Source: Streptomyces xanthophaeus (GTDB lineage: Bacteria > Actinomycetota > Actinomycetes > Streptomycetales > Streptomycetaceae). Taken from it: 64,000 bases of DNA. This document shows, one piece after another, positions 20,288 through 28,070 of this stretch; the stretch's first letter is position 1; each line of letters starts with the position of its first letter. Position numbers and translations under genes: made by a program. The notes beneath the pieces were generated by a model. That model was not told the origin of the DNA, made no database searches, and was given only the letters and a program-made list of their open reading frames with translations. The stretch is from assembly GCF_030440515.1 (NCBI RefSeq), contig NZ_CP076543.1:6582501-6646500 (forward strand). The letters are read 5' to 3'.

Positions 20288-20310
20288 GATTCGCGAGCGA
20301 ATCGGATATT
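20288..20310 (+). promoter_or_regulatory. Operator-like inverted repeat and -10 upstream of the RNase gene
   Basis: GATTCGC-GA-GCGAATC (20288-20303) is a perfect 7-bp inverted repeat. It adjoins GATATT (20305-20310), which would serve as a -10 sixteen bases before the start codon. The arrangement suggests repression of the RNase/barstar operon. Confidence 0.4.
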
Positions 20311-20325
20311 TGGCACGATCGGTGC

Positions 20326-20757
20326 ATGATCTTTCGGAACGTGCCCCGATCGTTGCTGCGTTTGCTGGGGGCTCTGTTCCTTTGTGCCGCGCTGGTCGGT
20401 GCGGTGGGTTGTGGCGGGTCGAAACCCGTACCTGCCGCCGCCAGTGCGAGTGCCTCCGCCGTCCCCGGGTGGGCGAAGGGGATGGCCACCGTACGGGCCG
20501 ACGGGCTGCCGCAGCAGGCCCGTGACGTGCTCGTGCTCATCGACAAGGGCGGGCCGTACCCCTACCGGCAGGACGGCACGGTCTTCGGGAACTTCGAGAA
20601 GGCCCTGCCCCGGCAGAAGCGTGGCTACTACCACGAGTACACCGTGCGGACGCCGGGAGAGCGTGATCGCGGAGCCCGGCGGATCGTGACGGGTGAGGGT
20701 GGGGAGTTCTACTACACGGACGACCACTACGACACCTTCAAGGCGGTTCTCCGATGA
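20326..20757 (+). CDS. Secreted guanyl-specific ribonuclease (RNase Sa / barnase family)
   Basis: This protein cleaves RNA after guanine outside the cell (family knowledge). Residues 1-29 form a basic then hydrophobic signal peptide ending AVGC-G, which could be a lipobox with Cys29 or a plain Sec signal. The mature domain keeps the RNase Sa catalytic set: Glu104 in YYHEYTV, Arg118/119 in GARRIVTGE and His134 in DDHYDTF. The usual disulfide cysteines of RNase Sa are missing. The stop overlaps the start of a barstar gene, so enzyme and inhibitor are co-translated. 143 residues. Confidence 0.93.
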   Translation: MIFRNVPRSLLRLLGALFLCAALVGAVGCGGSKPVPAAASASASAVPGWAKGMATVRADGLPQQARDVLVLIDKGGPYPYRQDGTVFGNFEKALPRQKRGYYHEYTVRTPGERDRGARRIVTGEGGEFYYTDDHYDTFKAVLR

Positions 20758-21203
20758 GCCTGGACCCGCAGCCGCTCGCCCCGGCGCTCGAAGCCGCCGA
20801 AGCTGCGGGCTGGACGACCCTGCGGCTGGACCTGAGCGGGGTACGGGGCAAGGCCGAGCTGATGCGGCGGTGCGGGGATGCCTTGCGGCTGCCGGAGTGG
20901 GTCGGCGGGAACTGGGATGCCTTGGCCGACGCGCTGCGGGACCTGTCGTGGTTGCCGTCGCCTCCGGCCGGGGGGCGGCTGTTGGCCGTCACCTCTTGGC
21001 GGGGGTATGCGGGTGCCAGGCCGGGCGAGTGGGAGACGCTGGTCGAGGTGCTGGAGGAGGCCGTGGAGTTCTGGCGGGAGCCGGCGCCTGGCGGCGGGCC
21101 GGGGCCGGGGCTGGTGGTGGTGCTGGCCGACGGCGAAGCCGGGTCCGGGCCTGTTGCCGGGGCTCCGCCCCGGACCCCGCGCCTCAAACGCCGGCAGGGC
21201 TGA
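20754..21203 (+). CDS. Barstar-family ribonuclease inhibitor with repeat-derived tail
   Basis: It binds the RNase in the cytoplasm to protect the producer. The barstar core runs to about residue 124, with the diagnostic segment LPEWVGGNWDALADALRDL near 44-62 and acidic residues that fill the RNase active site. The ATG overlaps the RNase stop (ATGA). The last ~20 residues (AGAPPRTPRLKRRQG) are encoded by an intergenic repeat and do not belong to the fold. The native stop may have been lost or replaced by the repeat. Confidence 0.92.
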   Translation: MSLDPQPLAPALEAAEAAGWTTLRLDLSGVRGKAELMRRCGDALRLPEWVGGNWDALADALRDLSWLPSPPAGGRLLAVTSWRGYAGARPGEWETLVEVLEEAVEFWREPAPGGGPGPGLVVVLADGEAGSGPVAGAPPRTPRLKRRQG

Positions 21204-21231
21204 AAGAGCGCCTCAAACGCCGGCGGGGCTG
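21158..21231 (+). repeat. Streptomyces-type intergenic repeat, one and a half copies
   Basis: GCCTCAAACGCCGGC occurs at 21181 and again (as CGCCTCAAACGCCGGCGGGG) at about 21209. The first copy is preceded by GGGGCTCCGCCCCGGACC. Repeats of this look are very frequent in Streptomyces genomes (recollection, not searched). The first copy lies inside the barstar reading frame. Confidence 0.7.
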
Positions 21232-21270
21232 GGTGGTGTCGGCCGGGCTGGGGTGATTGGGCGTCCTGGT

Positions 21271-21301
21271 CGAGGGGGCAAGCCCGGGGCCTGCCCCCTC
21301 G
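21271..21301. terminator. Bidirectional terminator between barstar and hemoglobin genes
   Basis: CGAGGGGGCA (21271-21280) and TGCCCCCTCG (21292-21301) form a 10-bp stem with an 11-base loop between convergent genes. Confidence 0.7.
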
Positions 21302-21306
21302 TTGAG

Positions 21307-21783
21307 TCAGTCCTGCGGGGTGTTCGGGATCCACGGTGGGGTTTGGCCCCAGGACCAGACCGGGATCTTGGCCGCGTCGACCGGGGGCGGGTTGGGGCCC
21401 GAGTAGATCAGGGCCATGCGGGTGCCCCACTCGATGTAGTAGGCGAACACCCCCCGGAACTCCGGGTCCGTCGGGAGGCCGACCTCGTCGGCCGTGTCCA
21501 TCAGCAGGTCCACCCAGCGGCGGCGCTGCTGCTCGGTGATCGCCCGGCCCAGGTGTTTGGTGGCCATGTGCTGGTGGCCGCCGTGGTGGGCGGTGTAGTC
21601 CGCGGGGCCGCCGAAGACCTCCGACAGCCAGACCGCGACGTGCTGCGGGTGTTCCGAGTCCATGCCGGCGAAGACCGGGGCCAGGATCTCGTCCTGCAGG
21701 GCGTGGGTGTAGAAGGCGTCCGTGAGGCGGTTCATCGCCTCTGCTCCGCCCATCCACTCGTAGATGGTGGGTGTGGTGCTCAT
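21307..21783 (-). CDS. Truncated hemoglobin (group II-like)
   Basis: A heme protein of the 2/2 globin type, probably used for oxygen/NO chemistry or redox protection. From the ATG at 21783 it has 158 residues. TyrB10 is in LTDAFYTHA, the proximal His in MATKHLGRAIT and TrpG8 in RRRWVDLLMDTADEVG, as in group II. The start overlaps the upstream ABM-domain gene (21780-21783), so the two are coupled. The C-terminal ~30 residues are Pro/Trp-rich (VWSWGQTPPWIP). A longer frame to 22002 is an overlap artefact. Confidence 0.9.
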   Translation of the reverse strand: MSTTPTIYEWMGGAEAMNRLTDAFYTHALQDEILAPVFAGMDSEHPQHVAVWLSEVFGGPADYTAHHGGHQHMATKHLGRAITEQQRRRWVDLLMDTADEVGLPTDPEFRGVFAYYIEWGTRMALIYSGPNPPPVDAAKIPVWSWGQTPPWIPNTPQD

Positions 21784-22109
21784 CGCTGTCCGGCGGCCTT
21801 TCCCGTGCCCACGACGCCGGTCACGAGGTAGTGCTGCATCTCCTCGATGGCCGTCACGTACGGACGGATCGCGTTGAAGAAGGCCGGGAAGTGCTCGCCC
21901 TTGCGGAACCCGCCCAGGTGGTCCTCGATCGAGGTCCAGCGGATCCGGAGGATGTAGCGCTCCTTCTCCTCGTCGCAGCGGGCCAGCTCGTAGTCGATGC
22001 ACTCGGGCGAGGCCGCCAGGGACTCGGCGGCCCGGGCGTACGCGTCCTCGAAGGCCGACTGGTCGTCCAATGCGATCCGGTAGCGGATGTATTCGACGGT
22101 GGTGGTCAT
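21780..22109 (-). CDS. ABM-domain (antibiotic biosynthesis monooxygenase-type) protein
   Basis: A 109-residue ferredoxin-like alpha/beta protein of the ABM family: VEYIRYRIALDDQSAFEDAYARAAESLAASPECIDYELARC, then RYILRIRWTSIEDHLGGFRKGEHF and a final helix. Members are small monooxygenases or heme/quinone-handling proteins. Four bases are shared with the truncated hemoglobin gene. A fused hemoglobin-ABM protein is known from Streptomyces avermitilis (established knowledge), so a joint function is likely. Reaction and substrate cannot be told from sequence. Confidence 0.88.
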   Translation of the reverse strand: MTTTVEYIRYRIALDDQSAFEDAYARAAESLAASPECIDYELARCDEEKERYILRIRWTSIEDHLGGFRKGEHFPAFFNAIRPYVTAIEEMQHYLVTGVVGTGKAAGQR

Positions 22110-22182
22110 GGGTGCGTGCCTCTCCCTGGGTGTAGGTCGTCGCCAGCCTTACGCGATCACGTGCCGCCGTGGGGCGGATTCG

Positions 22183-22692
22183 TCATTCGGACTCGGACTT
22201 CATGGAGTCGGTGGGTTCTGAGACGTCGGGGCCCTGCGCGCGGACCCGCTGGACCTTGTCCAGGGAGTCGCGCAGCTCGGTCAGCCACTCGTCCGTGTTG
22301 CGGCCGACGAGGCGGACGCACCAGGCGAGCGCGTCGGCCCGGCTGCGGGCCACGCCGCCGGCGACCAGGGTGTCGAGGACCTGGCGTTCGGACTGGCGTA
22401 GGCGGGTCATCACCGGGACGGCGAGGTGGGTGAACAGGGTCGTCTCCTCACCCACCCGCACGCCCCAGGCCACCTTCCGGCGGTAGAGCTCTTCGGCCTC
22501 GCGGGCCACTTCGATGCGCTGTTCACGGGTGCGTTCGCGGAACTCCTTGACCGATTCGGTCGCCGGTATGACGCCGACGACCGTGATCTCCTCGCGGTCG
22601 AGGGTGACCGAGTCCAGGGACTCGTAGACGTCGACCGGCAGGCGCTCGGCGAACCACGCGCGGAGCTGTTCGCTCTGTTCGGCTGTAATCAT
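22183..22692 (-). CDS. Conserved hypothetical protein with RHH-like segment
   Basis: A 169-residue soluble, charged protein that I do not recognise by name. Residues ~40-75 form a charged helix (KEFRERTREQRIEVAREAEE). Residues ~98-140 (RQSERQVLDTLVAGGVARSRADALAWCVRLV) look like a ribbon-helix-helix or similar DNA-binding fold. The tail is acidic. The start region contains CAACG/CGTTG half-sites (22698-22714) that could be an operator. It lies on the minus strand between the ABM gene and the receiver-flavoprotein gene. Confidence 0.7.
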   Translation of the reverse strand: MITAEQSEQLRAWFAERLPVDVYESLDSVTLDREEITVVGVIPATESVKEFRERTREQRIEVAREAEELYRRKVAWGVRVGEETTLFTHLAVPVMTRLRQSERQVLDTLVAGGVARSRADALAWCVRLVGRNTDEWLTELRDSLDKVQRVRAQGPDVSEPTDSMKSESE

Positions 22693-22747
22693 GTAATCAA
22701 CGTTGCATCCGTTGTGACCTTGATCGCAAGGCTCCCGGTGTTCGCTC

Positions 22748-24472
22748 TCAGCCCATCGAGCGATAGCGGTGGATCAGCGAGACGGCCATCGCGCCCTCGC
22801 CGACCCCCGAGGCGACCCGTTTCACCGAGTGGGCGCGGACGTCGCCCGCCGCGAAGACTCCGGGGACGCTCGTCTCCAGGGGGTACGGGGCGCGCTCCAG
22901 GCTCCACTCGGCCGGGAGTTCGCCGCCGTTCGAGATCAGGTCCGATCCGGTGAGGACGAAGCCGTACTCGTCGCGCTCGACGACGCCCGTGAGCCAGTCG
23001 GTGTGCGGGCGGGCGCCGATGAAGGTGAACATGAAGCGGGCCGGGATCTCGGTGTCCTCGCCCGTGTCCGCGTCGTGGAGGGTGAGGCGTTCGAGGTGCT
23101 CGTCGCCGTCGAGGCGGACCACCGTCGTACGCACCTTCACCTCGATGTTCGGGGTGCGGTCGATCTCGTCGATCAGGTAGCGGGACATGCTCGCGTCCAG
23201 GGAGGCCGCGCGGACCAGGATCGTCACGCGGGCCGCGTACTTGGCGAAGTGCACCGCCGCCTGGCCCGCGGAATTGGCCCCGCCGACGATGAACACGTGC
23301 TGCGAGATGCAGGCCGAGCTCTCCGTCGTGGCCGCGCCGTAGTAGAGGCCGGCCCCCTCGAAGCGGTCCGCGCCGGGGGCGTCGAGGCGGTTGTACGAGA
23401 CCCCGGTCGCCAGCAGCACCGTCTCGGCGGAGATCTCCGTGCCGTCCGCCAGGGTCAGGATCTTGGCCGGGTCGTCCCGGGTCAGCGAGACCACCTCCAC
23501 CGGGTGCAGGATCTCGGCGCCGAACCGGGAGGCCTGGATGGTGGCCCGGCGGGTCAGATCGCCGCCCGAGAGGCCCGAGGGGAAGCCGAGGTAGTTCTCG
23601 ATCAGGCTGGACGTGCCCGCCTGCCCGCCCGGGGCGCGGGAGTCCAGCATGAGGGTCGACAGGCCCTCCGAGGCCGAGTAGACGCCCGCCGCCAGGCCCG
23701 CCGGGCCCGCGCCGACGATGACGCACTCGTAGTGCGGGCGGGAGGCGGTGGTGGCCAGGCCCAGGCGCTGGGCGAGCTGGGTGTCGGTCGGGGCCGAGAG
23801 GACCGACCCGTCGGGGAAGCGGACGAGGGGGAGTGCCCCGTCGGGCTGGGCGGCGATCAGGGTCAGCGCCTCGGGATCCCGCTCGACGTTGAGGAAGCGG
23901 AACGGCTGGCCGTTGCGGGTGAAGAAGTCCCGCACGGCGTGGGTGCCGGGGGAGACGAGGTGGCCGGCGACGATGATCCCGTCGTACGCAGGCCGGTAGG
24001 TGGCCAGCCAGTCCGACAGCAGGTCGTCCAGGACCGGGAAGAGCCGCTCGTGCGGCGGGTCCCAGGGCTTGAGCAGGTAGTAGTCCAGCCGGACCCGGTT
24101 GATGGCGGTGATCGCGGCGTCGGTCTCCGCGTAGGCCGTCAGCAGGACGCGGCGGGCGTCCGGGAAGCGGCTGACCGCCTCCAGCAGGAACTCGACGCCG
24201 GTCACGTCCGGCATGCGCTGGTCCACGAGGAACAGCGCCGGGTCGTGGCCGCGCTCGTCGAGGGAGTCCAGGATCTTCAGGGCGTCGGCCGCCGAGGAGG
24301 CGCCGAGCACCCGGTAGCGGTCTCCGTAGGCGCTGCGCAGGTCGCGGCGGACGGCGCGCAGCACCTGCGGGTCGTCGTCCACGGCGAGGATGACCGGCTT
24401 CTTGTGCTCCGCGCGTTCGGCGGCCGCGGCCGCCGAGGTGGTGGCGGCGGAACTCTCCGGGGCCGCGCTCAC
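22748..24472 (-). CDS. Receiver domain - thioredoxin-like - FAD/NAD(P) oxidoreductase fusion
   Basis: A 574-residue three-part protein. Residues ~26-145 are a response-regulator receiver: acidic pocket DDD at 32-34, phosphoacceptor Asp84 in LFLVDQRMP and Lys in YYLLKPWD. Residues ~170-245 resemble a thioredoxin fold but lack CxxC (HLVSPGTHAV). From ~255 comes a TrxR-like flavoprotein with FAD motif VIVGAGPAGLAAGVYSA and NAD(P) motif FIVGGANSAGQAAVHFA. The redox CxxC is absent: the region reads AATTESSACIS. Databases often call this type thioredoxin reductase, but the sequence does not support that chemistry. The GTG overlaps the zinc-finger gene stop (GTGA). Confidence 0.9.
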   Translation of the reverse strand: MSAAPESSAATTSAAAAAERAEHKKPVILAVDDDPQVLRAVRRDLRSAYGDRYRVLGASSAADALKILDSLDERGHDPALFLVDQRMPDVTGVEFLLEAVSRFPDARRVLLTAYAETDAAITAINRVRLDYYLLKPWDPPHERLFPVLDDLLSDWLATYRPAYDGIIVAGHLVSPGTHAVRDFFTRNGQPFRFLNVERDPEALTLIAAQPDGALPLVRFPDGSVLSAPTDTQLAQRLGLATTASRPHYECVIVGAGPAGLAAGVYSASEGLSTLMLDSRAPGGQAGTSSLIENYLGFPSGLSGGDLTRRATIQASRFGAEILHPVEVVSLTRDDPAKILTLADGTEISAETVLLATGVSYNRLDAPGADRFEGAGLYYGAATTESSACISQHVFIVGGANSAGQAAVHFAKYAARVTILVRAASLDASMSRYLIDEIDRTPNIEVKVRTTVVRLDGDEHLERLTLHDADTGEDTEIPARFMFTFIGARPHTDWLTGVVERDEYGFVLTGSDLISNGGELPAEWSLERAPYPLETSVPGVFAAGDVRAHSVKRVASGVGEGAMAVSLIHRYRSMG

Positions 24473-24741
24473 GCCGGGTCCAGCATCAGCTGGTCGGCGT
24501 AGCACCAGGCCCAGTCCTCGCCGGGCTCGTGGGAGGCCGCGATAGCGTGCTCGGTGGTCCGGTAGTGCCGGGTGGCGTGACGGTTCCTCGACGAGTCGCA
24601 GCATCCGACGTGCCCGCAGCTGAGGCACATCCGCAGGTGCACCCAGGTGTCGCCGGCGATGAGGCACTCCTCACAGCCCACGGCCGTGGGTTTCACCGGA
24701 CGTATCTGATCGATGTGTGTGCACAACAGGTCCATCGTCAT
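24469..24741 (-). CDS. UBP-type zinc-finger protein
   Basis: A 90-residue protein that is almost entirely a UBP zinc finger. Ligand pairs are seen in GCEECLIAGDTWVHLRMCLSCGHVGCCDSS, followed by histidines in RNRHATRHYRTTEHAIAASH. In eukaryotes the fold binds ubiquitin C-termini; its bacterial role is unknown. It is translationally coupled to the receiver-flavoprotein gene. This pairing recurs in actinomycetes (recollection), suggesting a functional partnership. Confidence 0.9.
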   Translation of the reverse strand: MTMDLLCTHIDQIRPVKPTAVGCEECLIAGDTWVHLRMCLSCGHVGCCDSSRNRHATRHYRTTEHAIAASHEPGEDWAWCYADQLMLDPA

Positions 24742-25061
24742 CGTCCCCGTCCCTCTCCTCGTGCTCTTGCCCGTGCTGTAGCCCGCGCTGTCACTCGGTC
24801 ATTCGTTCATCGAATCGGCTCGTACGCCCGTGATTCACGGCGCGTCCAGACGATAGGGCGGAGCCGTCGGAATGGTTCATCGATTCGGCCGAAGTCAGGT
24901 AGTCCTGAAGCTACTTCATGACGTCTGCGGACGACTTCCTGAGGTGCCGCCACGACCTGGCCCGCTACCTCACGAAGTCGCATGCCAGCGCTTTGACGAA
25001 GCCCCTGGGCGCGGCCAGTGTGGGGGACGCCAACGACAACAGGCGGCGCCTGGAGGAATTC
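24742..25061. promoter_or_regulatory. Divergent promoter region with two 15-bp direct repeats
   Basis: This 320-bp gap separates the minus-strand zinc-finger/flavoprotein operon from the 24-gene plus-strand block. It carries GTTCATCGAATCGGC at 24805-24819 and GTTCATCGATTCGGC at 24875-24889, exactly 70 bp apart. These are plausible sites for one regulator acting on both directions. The plus-strand frame is open from 24918, but codons before 25062 lack a ribosome site and conservation cues, so I treat them as non-coding. Confidence 0.45.
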
Positions 25062-25886
25062 GTGAGCAGAAAGATTCTGGTCATTGTCTCCGAACACGGT
25101 TACTGGGCCGAGGAACTGATAGGCCCCGTATCGAAGTTCGACGAGCGGGGCTACGAGGTCGTATTCGCCACGCCGACCGGAAAGCGTGCACACGCTCTTC
25201 CGCCGAGCCTCGACGCGAACTACATCGATCCCCCGCTGGGACGTTCGGTGACCACCGAGGAGAACGCCCGGCTGGGACGGGAGTTCGAGCAGTCGAGCCG
25301 GCTGGACTCGCCGCTCGACATCGAGGCGTGGGTCCCCGAGCGTCCGTACACGAGCGACGAGGGCTATCTGCCCAAGCTGGAGCAGTACCACCGTGATCTC
25401 GACAAACTCGACGCCGACATCGCCGGGTACGACGCGATCCTCATCGTCGGCGGCAGCGGCCCGATCGTCGACCTCGCCAACAACGAGCGCGTGCACGCCC
25501 TGATCCTGGCCTTCCGGAAGGCCAGCAAGGTCGTCGCCGCCGAGTGCTACGGCGTCGCCTGCCTGGCCTTCGCCCGGGACTGGGGCGACCGCAGGAGCAT
25601 CATCTGGGGCAAGCACGTGACCGGCCACTGCAAGGAGTACGACTACAAGGACGGCACCGGATTCCTCGGTACCGACTTCAACATGGGGCCGCCGCCGTAT
25701 CCGCTGGAATACATCCTGCGCGACGCGACGGGCCCGCGCGGCGCGTACCACGGGAACTTCGGCAAGCCGGTGTCGGTCATCGTCGATTTCCCCTTCGTCA
25801 CCGGACGTTCCACCCCCGACTCATATCTCACGGGGCAGAAGATCGTGGAAGTCCTGGAGGACGGTCTCACCCGATACGGCTGGTGA
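25062..25886 (+). CDS. DJ-1/PfpI family protein, first copy
   Basis: A class I amidotransferase-like fold protein of 274 residues. The GTG at 25062 follows GGAGGA. The N-terminal strand KILVIVSEHGYWAEEL carries the conserved Glu, and the nucleophile elbow is VVAAECYGVACLAFA with Cys162. The usual GGHG histidine motif reads VGGSGPIVDL here, so the catalytic pair differs from Hsp31/glyoxalase III. There are long insertions at ~65-110. It opens the 24-gene block. Family members repair or remove reactive carbonyls, or are isonitrile hydratases or proteases; the reaction here is unknown. Confidence 0.88.
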   Translation: MSRKILVIVSEHGYWAEELIGPVSKFDERGYEVVFATPTGKRAHALPPSLDANYIDPPLGRSVTTEENARLGREFEQSSRLDSPLDIEAWVPERPYTSDEGYLPKLEQYHRDLDKLDADIAGYDAILIVGGSGPIVDLANNERVHALILAFRKASKVVAAECYGVACLAFARDWGDRRSIIWGKHVTGHCKEYDYKDGTGFLGTDFNMGPPPYPLEYILRDATGPRGAYHGNFGKPVSVIVDFPFVTGRSTPDSYLTGQKIVEVLEDGLTRYGW

Positions 25887-25928
25887 TCCCGGAGGCCGCA
25901 GGGAAATCGGAGAGTTGAGGGGGAAGTC

Positions 25929-27575
25929 ATGGAAGCCACTCCCGGACGGGAAAGGCTGATCGAGCAGTTCAAGGCCGACGGTCTGAATGTGATGTTCGGA
26001 AATCCGGGGACGGTGGAACAGGGATTCCTCGACGCGGTGGACGCGGCGGAGGACTTCCACTACATCCTCGCCCTCCAGGAGACCGTGGCCGCCGGCATCG
26101 CCGACGGGTACGCCCGGGCGACCGGCGGCGCGGCCCTGCTCCAGCTGCACTCCGGCGTCGGCCTGGGCAACGGCATCGGCATGCTCTACCAGTCGCTGCG
26201 CGGCCACACCCCGCTCGTCGTGGTCGCCGGCGACGCAGGGGTGCGGTACGACGCCATGGACGCGCAGATGGCCTCCGACCTGGTGGCCATGGCCAAGCCG
26301 GTGACCAAGTACGCGACCCGGGTCACCGACCGGCACTCGGTCCTGCGCACCATCCGGCGAGCGGTGAAGATCGCGCTCACCCCGCCCCGCGGGCCGGTGT
26401 TCGTGGCGCTGCCCATGGACGTGCTGGACGAGCTCAACTCCGAGCCCGTCCTGCCCTCCACGGAGGTGCTCACCGACGTGTCGCCCTCGCCGGCCTCGGT
26501 GGGGCGGGCGGCCGAGCTGCTCGCCTCCGCCGAGCGGCCGGTCGTCCTGGTCGGGGACGGGGTCGCGCTCTCCGGGGCGCAGAACGAGCTCGTCGCCGTC
26601 GCCGAGCTGCTGGGCGCCGACGTGTACGAGGTCGACTCGTCCGAGGTGAACATCGCGGCCTCGCACCCGCTGCGGCGGGGCCAGACCGGGCACATGTTCG
26701 GCCCGCACAGCAAGGAGCTCGTCGGGGACGCCGACGGGGTGCTGATCGTCGGCACCTATGTCTTCCCGGAGGTCTTCCCCGAACTGGAGAGCCCCTTCCG
26801 GGCGGGTGCCAAGGTCGTCCACATCGACCTCAACGCCTACGAGATCGCCAAGAACCACCCGGTGGACCTGGGCCTGGCCGCGGATCCCAAGCAGGCGCTG
26901 CGCGCGCTGGCCGGCGTACTGGAGCGGATCCTCGGCCCGCAGCGGCGGGCCGCGGCGGCCGCGCGCCTCGACGTACGGACCCGCGAGCGGGTCCGCGAGG
27001 TGCGGGAGGCGCGGTCGGCCACGGACGACGGCACGCCGATGGCCGTCTTCCTGAAGACCCTGGCCGAGCGCACCGGCGGGGACCTGATCGTCTTTGACGA
27101 GGCGCTGACCACCTCGCCGCTGGTCACCCGGTACCTGCCGGCGGAGCGCCCCGGCGACTACCACCTCACCCGGGGCGGCTCGCTCGGGGTGGGCTTCCCG
27201 GGCGCGGTCGGGGCCAAGCTGGCCCGGCCGGAGCGGCTGGTGGTCGGCTTCGCGGGAGACGGCGGGTCCATGTACACGTACCAGGCGCTGTGGACGGCGG
27301 CCCGGCACGGCATCGACGCCAAGTTCGTGGTGTGCAACAACCGCAAGTACCGGCTGCTGGACGACAACATCGCCCAGTACTGGCGGGAGCGGGACATCCC
27401 GGAGCACGGCTTCCCGGGCTCCTTCGACCTCTCCCACCCCGAGATCGACTTCGCCGGACTGGCCCGGTCGCTCGGCGCCGGCGGGATGCGTGTGGAGAAG
27501 CCCGACGAGGCGGTCGCCGCCGTGGGCCGGATGCTGTCCCACCCCGGACCGTTCCTCGTGGACGTCCAGATCTGA
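25929..27575 (+). CDS. Thiamine pyrophosphate-dependent decarboxylase (benzoylformate decarboxylase-like)
   Basis: A 548-residue enzyme with the three domains of the acetolactate synthase/decarboxylase family. The catalytic Glu is in ALQETVAAGIADGYARATG (near residue 50). The central domain is at ~195-330. The TPP-binding motif begins GFAGDGGSMYTYQAL and ends about 28 residues later with VVCNNRKY. No acetolactate-synthase FAD motif is obvious. Such enzymes decarboxylate 2-oxo acids to aldehydes or ligate aldehydes. The substrate is not predictable, though an aldehyde product would suit the downstream dehydrogenases. ATG with AGGGGGAAGTC upstream. Confidence 0.9.
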   Translation: MEATPGRERLIEQFKADGLNVMFGNPGTVEQGFLDAVDAAEDFHYILALQETVAAGIADGYARATGGAALLQLHSGVGLGNGIGMLYQSLRGHTPLVVVAGDAGVRYDAMDAQMASDLVAMAKPVTKYATRVTDRHSVLRTIRRAVKIALTPPRGPVFVALPMDVLDELNSEPVLPSTEVLTDVSPSPASVGRAAELLASAERPVVLVGDGVALSGAQNELVAVAELLGADVYEVDSSEVNIAASHPLRRGQTGHMFGPHSKELVGDADGVLIVGTYVFPEVFPELESPFRAGAKVVHIDLNAYEIAKNHPVDLGLAADPKQALRALAGVLERILGPQRRAAAAARLDVRTRERVREVREARSATDDGTPMAVFLKTLAERTGGDLIVFDEALTTSPLVTRYLPAERPGDYHLTRGGSLGVGFPGAVGAKLARPERLVVGFAGDGGSMYTYQALWTAARHGIDAKFVVCNNRKYRLLDDNIAQYWRERDIPEHGFPGSFDLSHPEIDFAGLARSLGAGGMRVEKPDEAVAAVGRMLSHPGPFLVDVQI

Positions 27576-27612
27576 CCAGAGCACTCACGCAGCACGGACA
27601 GGAGGAGACCGC

Positions 27613-28047
27613 ATGCCCGCCGAGCGGCAGCTGACCGAGGACGCGATCCGCAGTTTCGCCGAGAACTGGTACGTGGCGCTGGACCAGCACGTGGGTCTGG
27701 ACGACGTGCTCGCCCTGATCACCGAGGACCTCGAGTTCAAGGTCCCCGAGGACACCTTCCTCGGACACGAGGGGTTCGGCCGCTGGTACGCGGCCGTCAC
27801 CCACCGCTTCTTCGACGAGGTGCACACCGTCACGAAGGTGGAGCCCGTCATCGAGGGCGACCGGGCGGTCGTCCGGGTCCTCGTCAACTGGCAGGCCAAG
27901 ATCTGGGACCCGCCGGCCGCCCGCAGCCAGTGGCTCGGCTTCGACGCCGACCAGACCTGGACGGTCGTGGCCGGTCCGGACGGACCGCTGATCAAGCAGT
28001 ACACCGTCAACGACCTGGCGCCGATGCCCGGTTCCGGCTCGCTCTGA
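27613..28047 (+). CDS. SnoaL/NTF2-like protein, first copy
   Basis: A 144-residue cone-shaped alpha+beta barrel protein. A helical N-terminus (AIRSFAENWYVALDQHVGLDDVLALI) is followed by beta strands (DLEFKVPEDTFLGHEGFGRWYAAVTHRF, VRVLVNWQAKIWDPP). GGAGGAGACC precedes the ATG. Members act as small isomerases, cyclases, hydrolases or ligand binders. Three consecutive NTF2-like genes occur here; they differ in sequence and may form a hetero-oligomer (inference). Confidence 0.82.
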   Translation: MPAERQLTEDAIRSFAENWYVALDQHVGLDDVLALITEDLEFKVPEDTFLGHEGFGRWYAAVTHRFFDEVHTVTKVEPVIEGDRAVVRVLVNWQAKIWDPPAARSQWLGFDADQTWTVVAGPDGPLIKQYTVNDLAPMPGSGSL

Positions 28048-28070
28048 GCGCCGGCGAAGGAGAAGCGACG

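Noticed and set aside
22769..24502. 577-codon plus-strand frame opposite the receiver-flavoprotein
   Set aside because: Antisense shadow; the minus-strand gene has clear receiver and FAD motifs.
24918..25061. Longer N-terminus for the first DJ-1 protein
   Set aside because: The extra 48 codons have no ribosome site and lack the fold start; GGAGGA followed by GTG at 25062 matches KILVIVSEHGYW.
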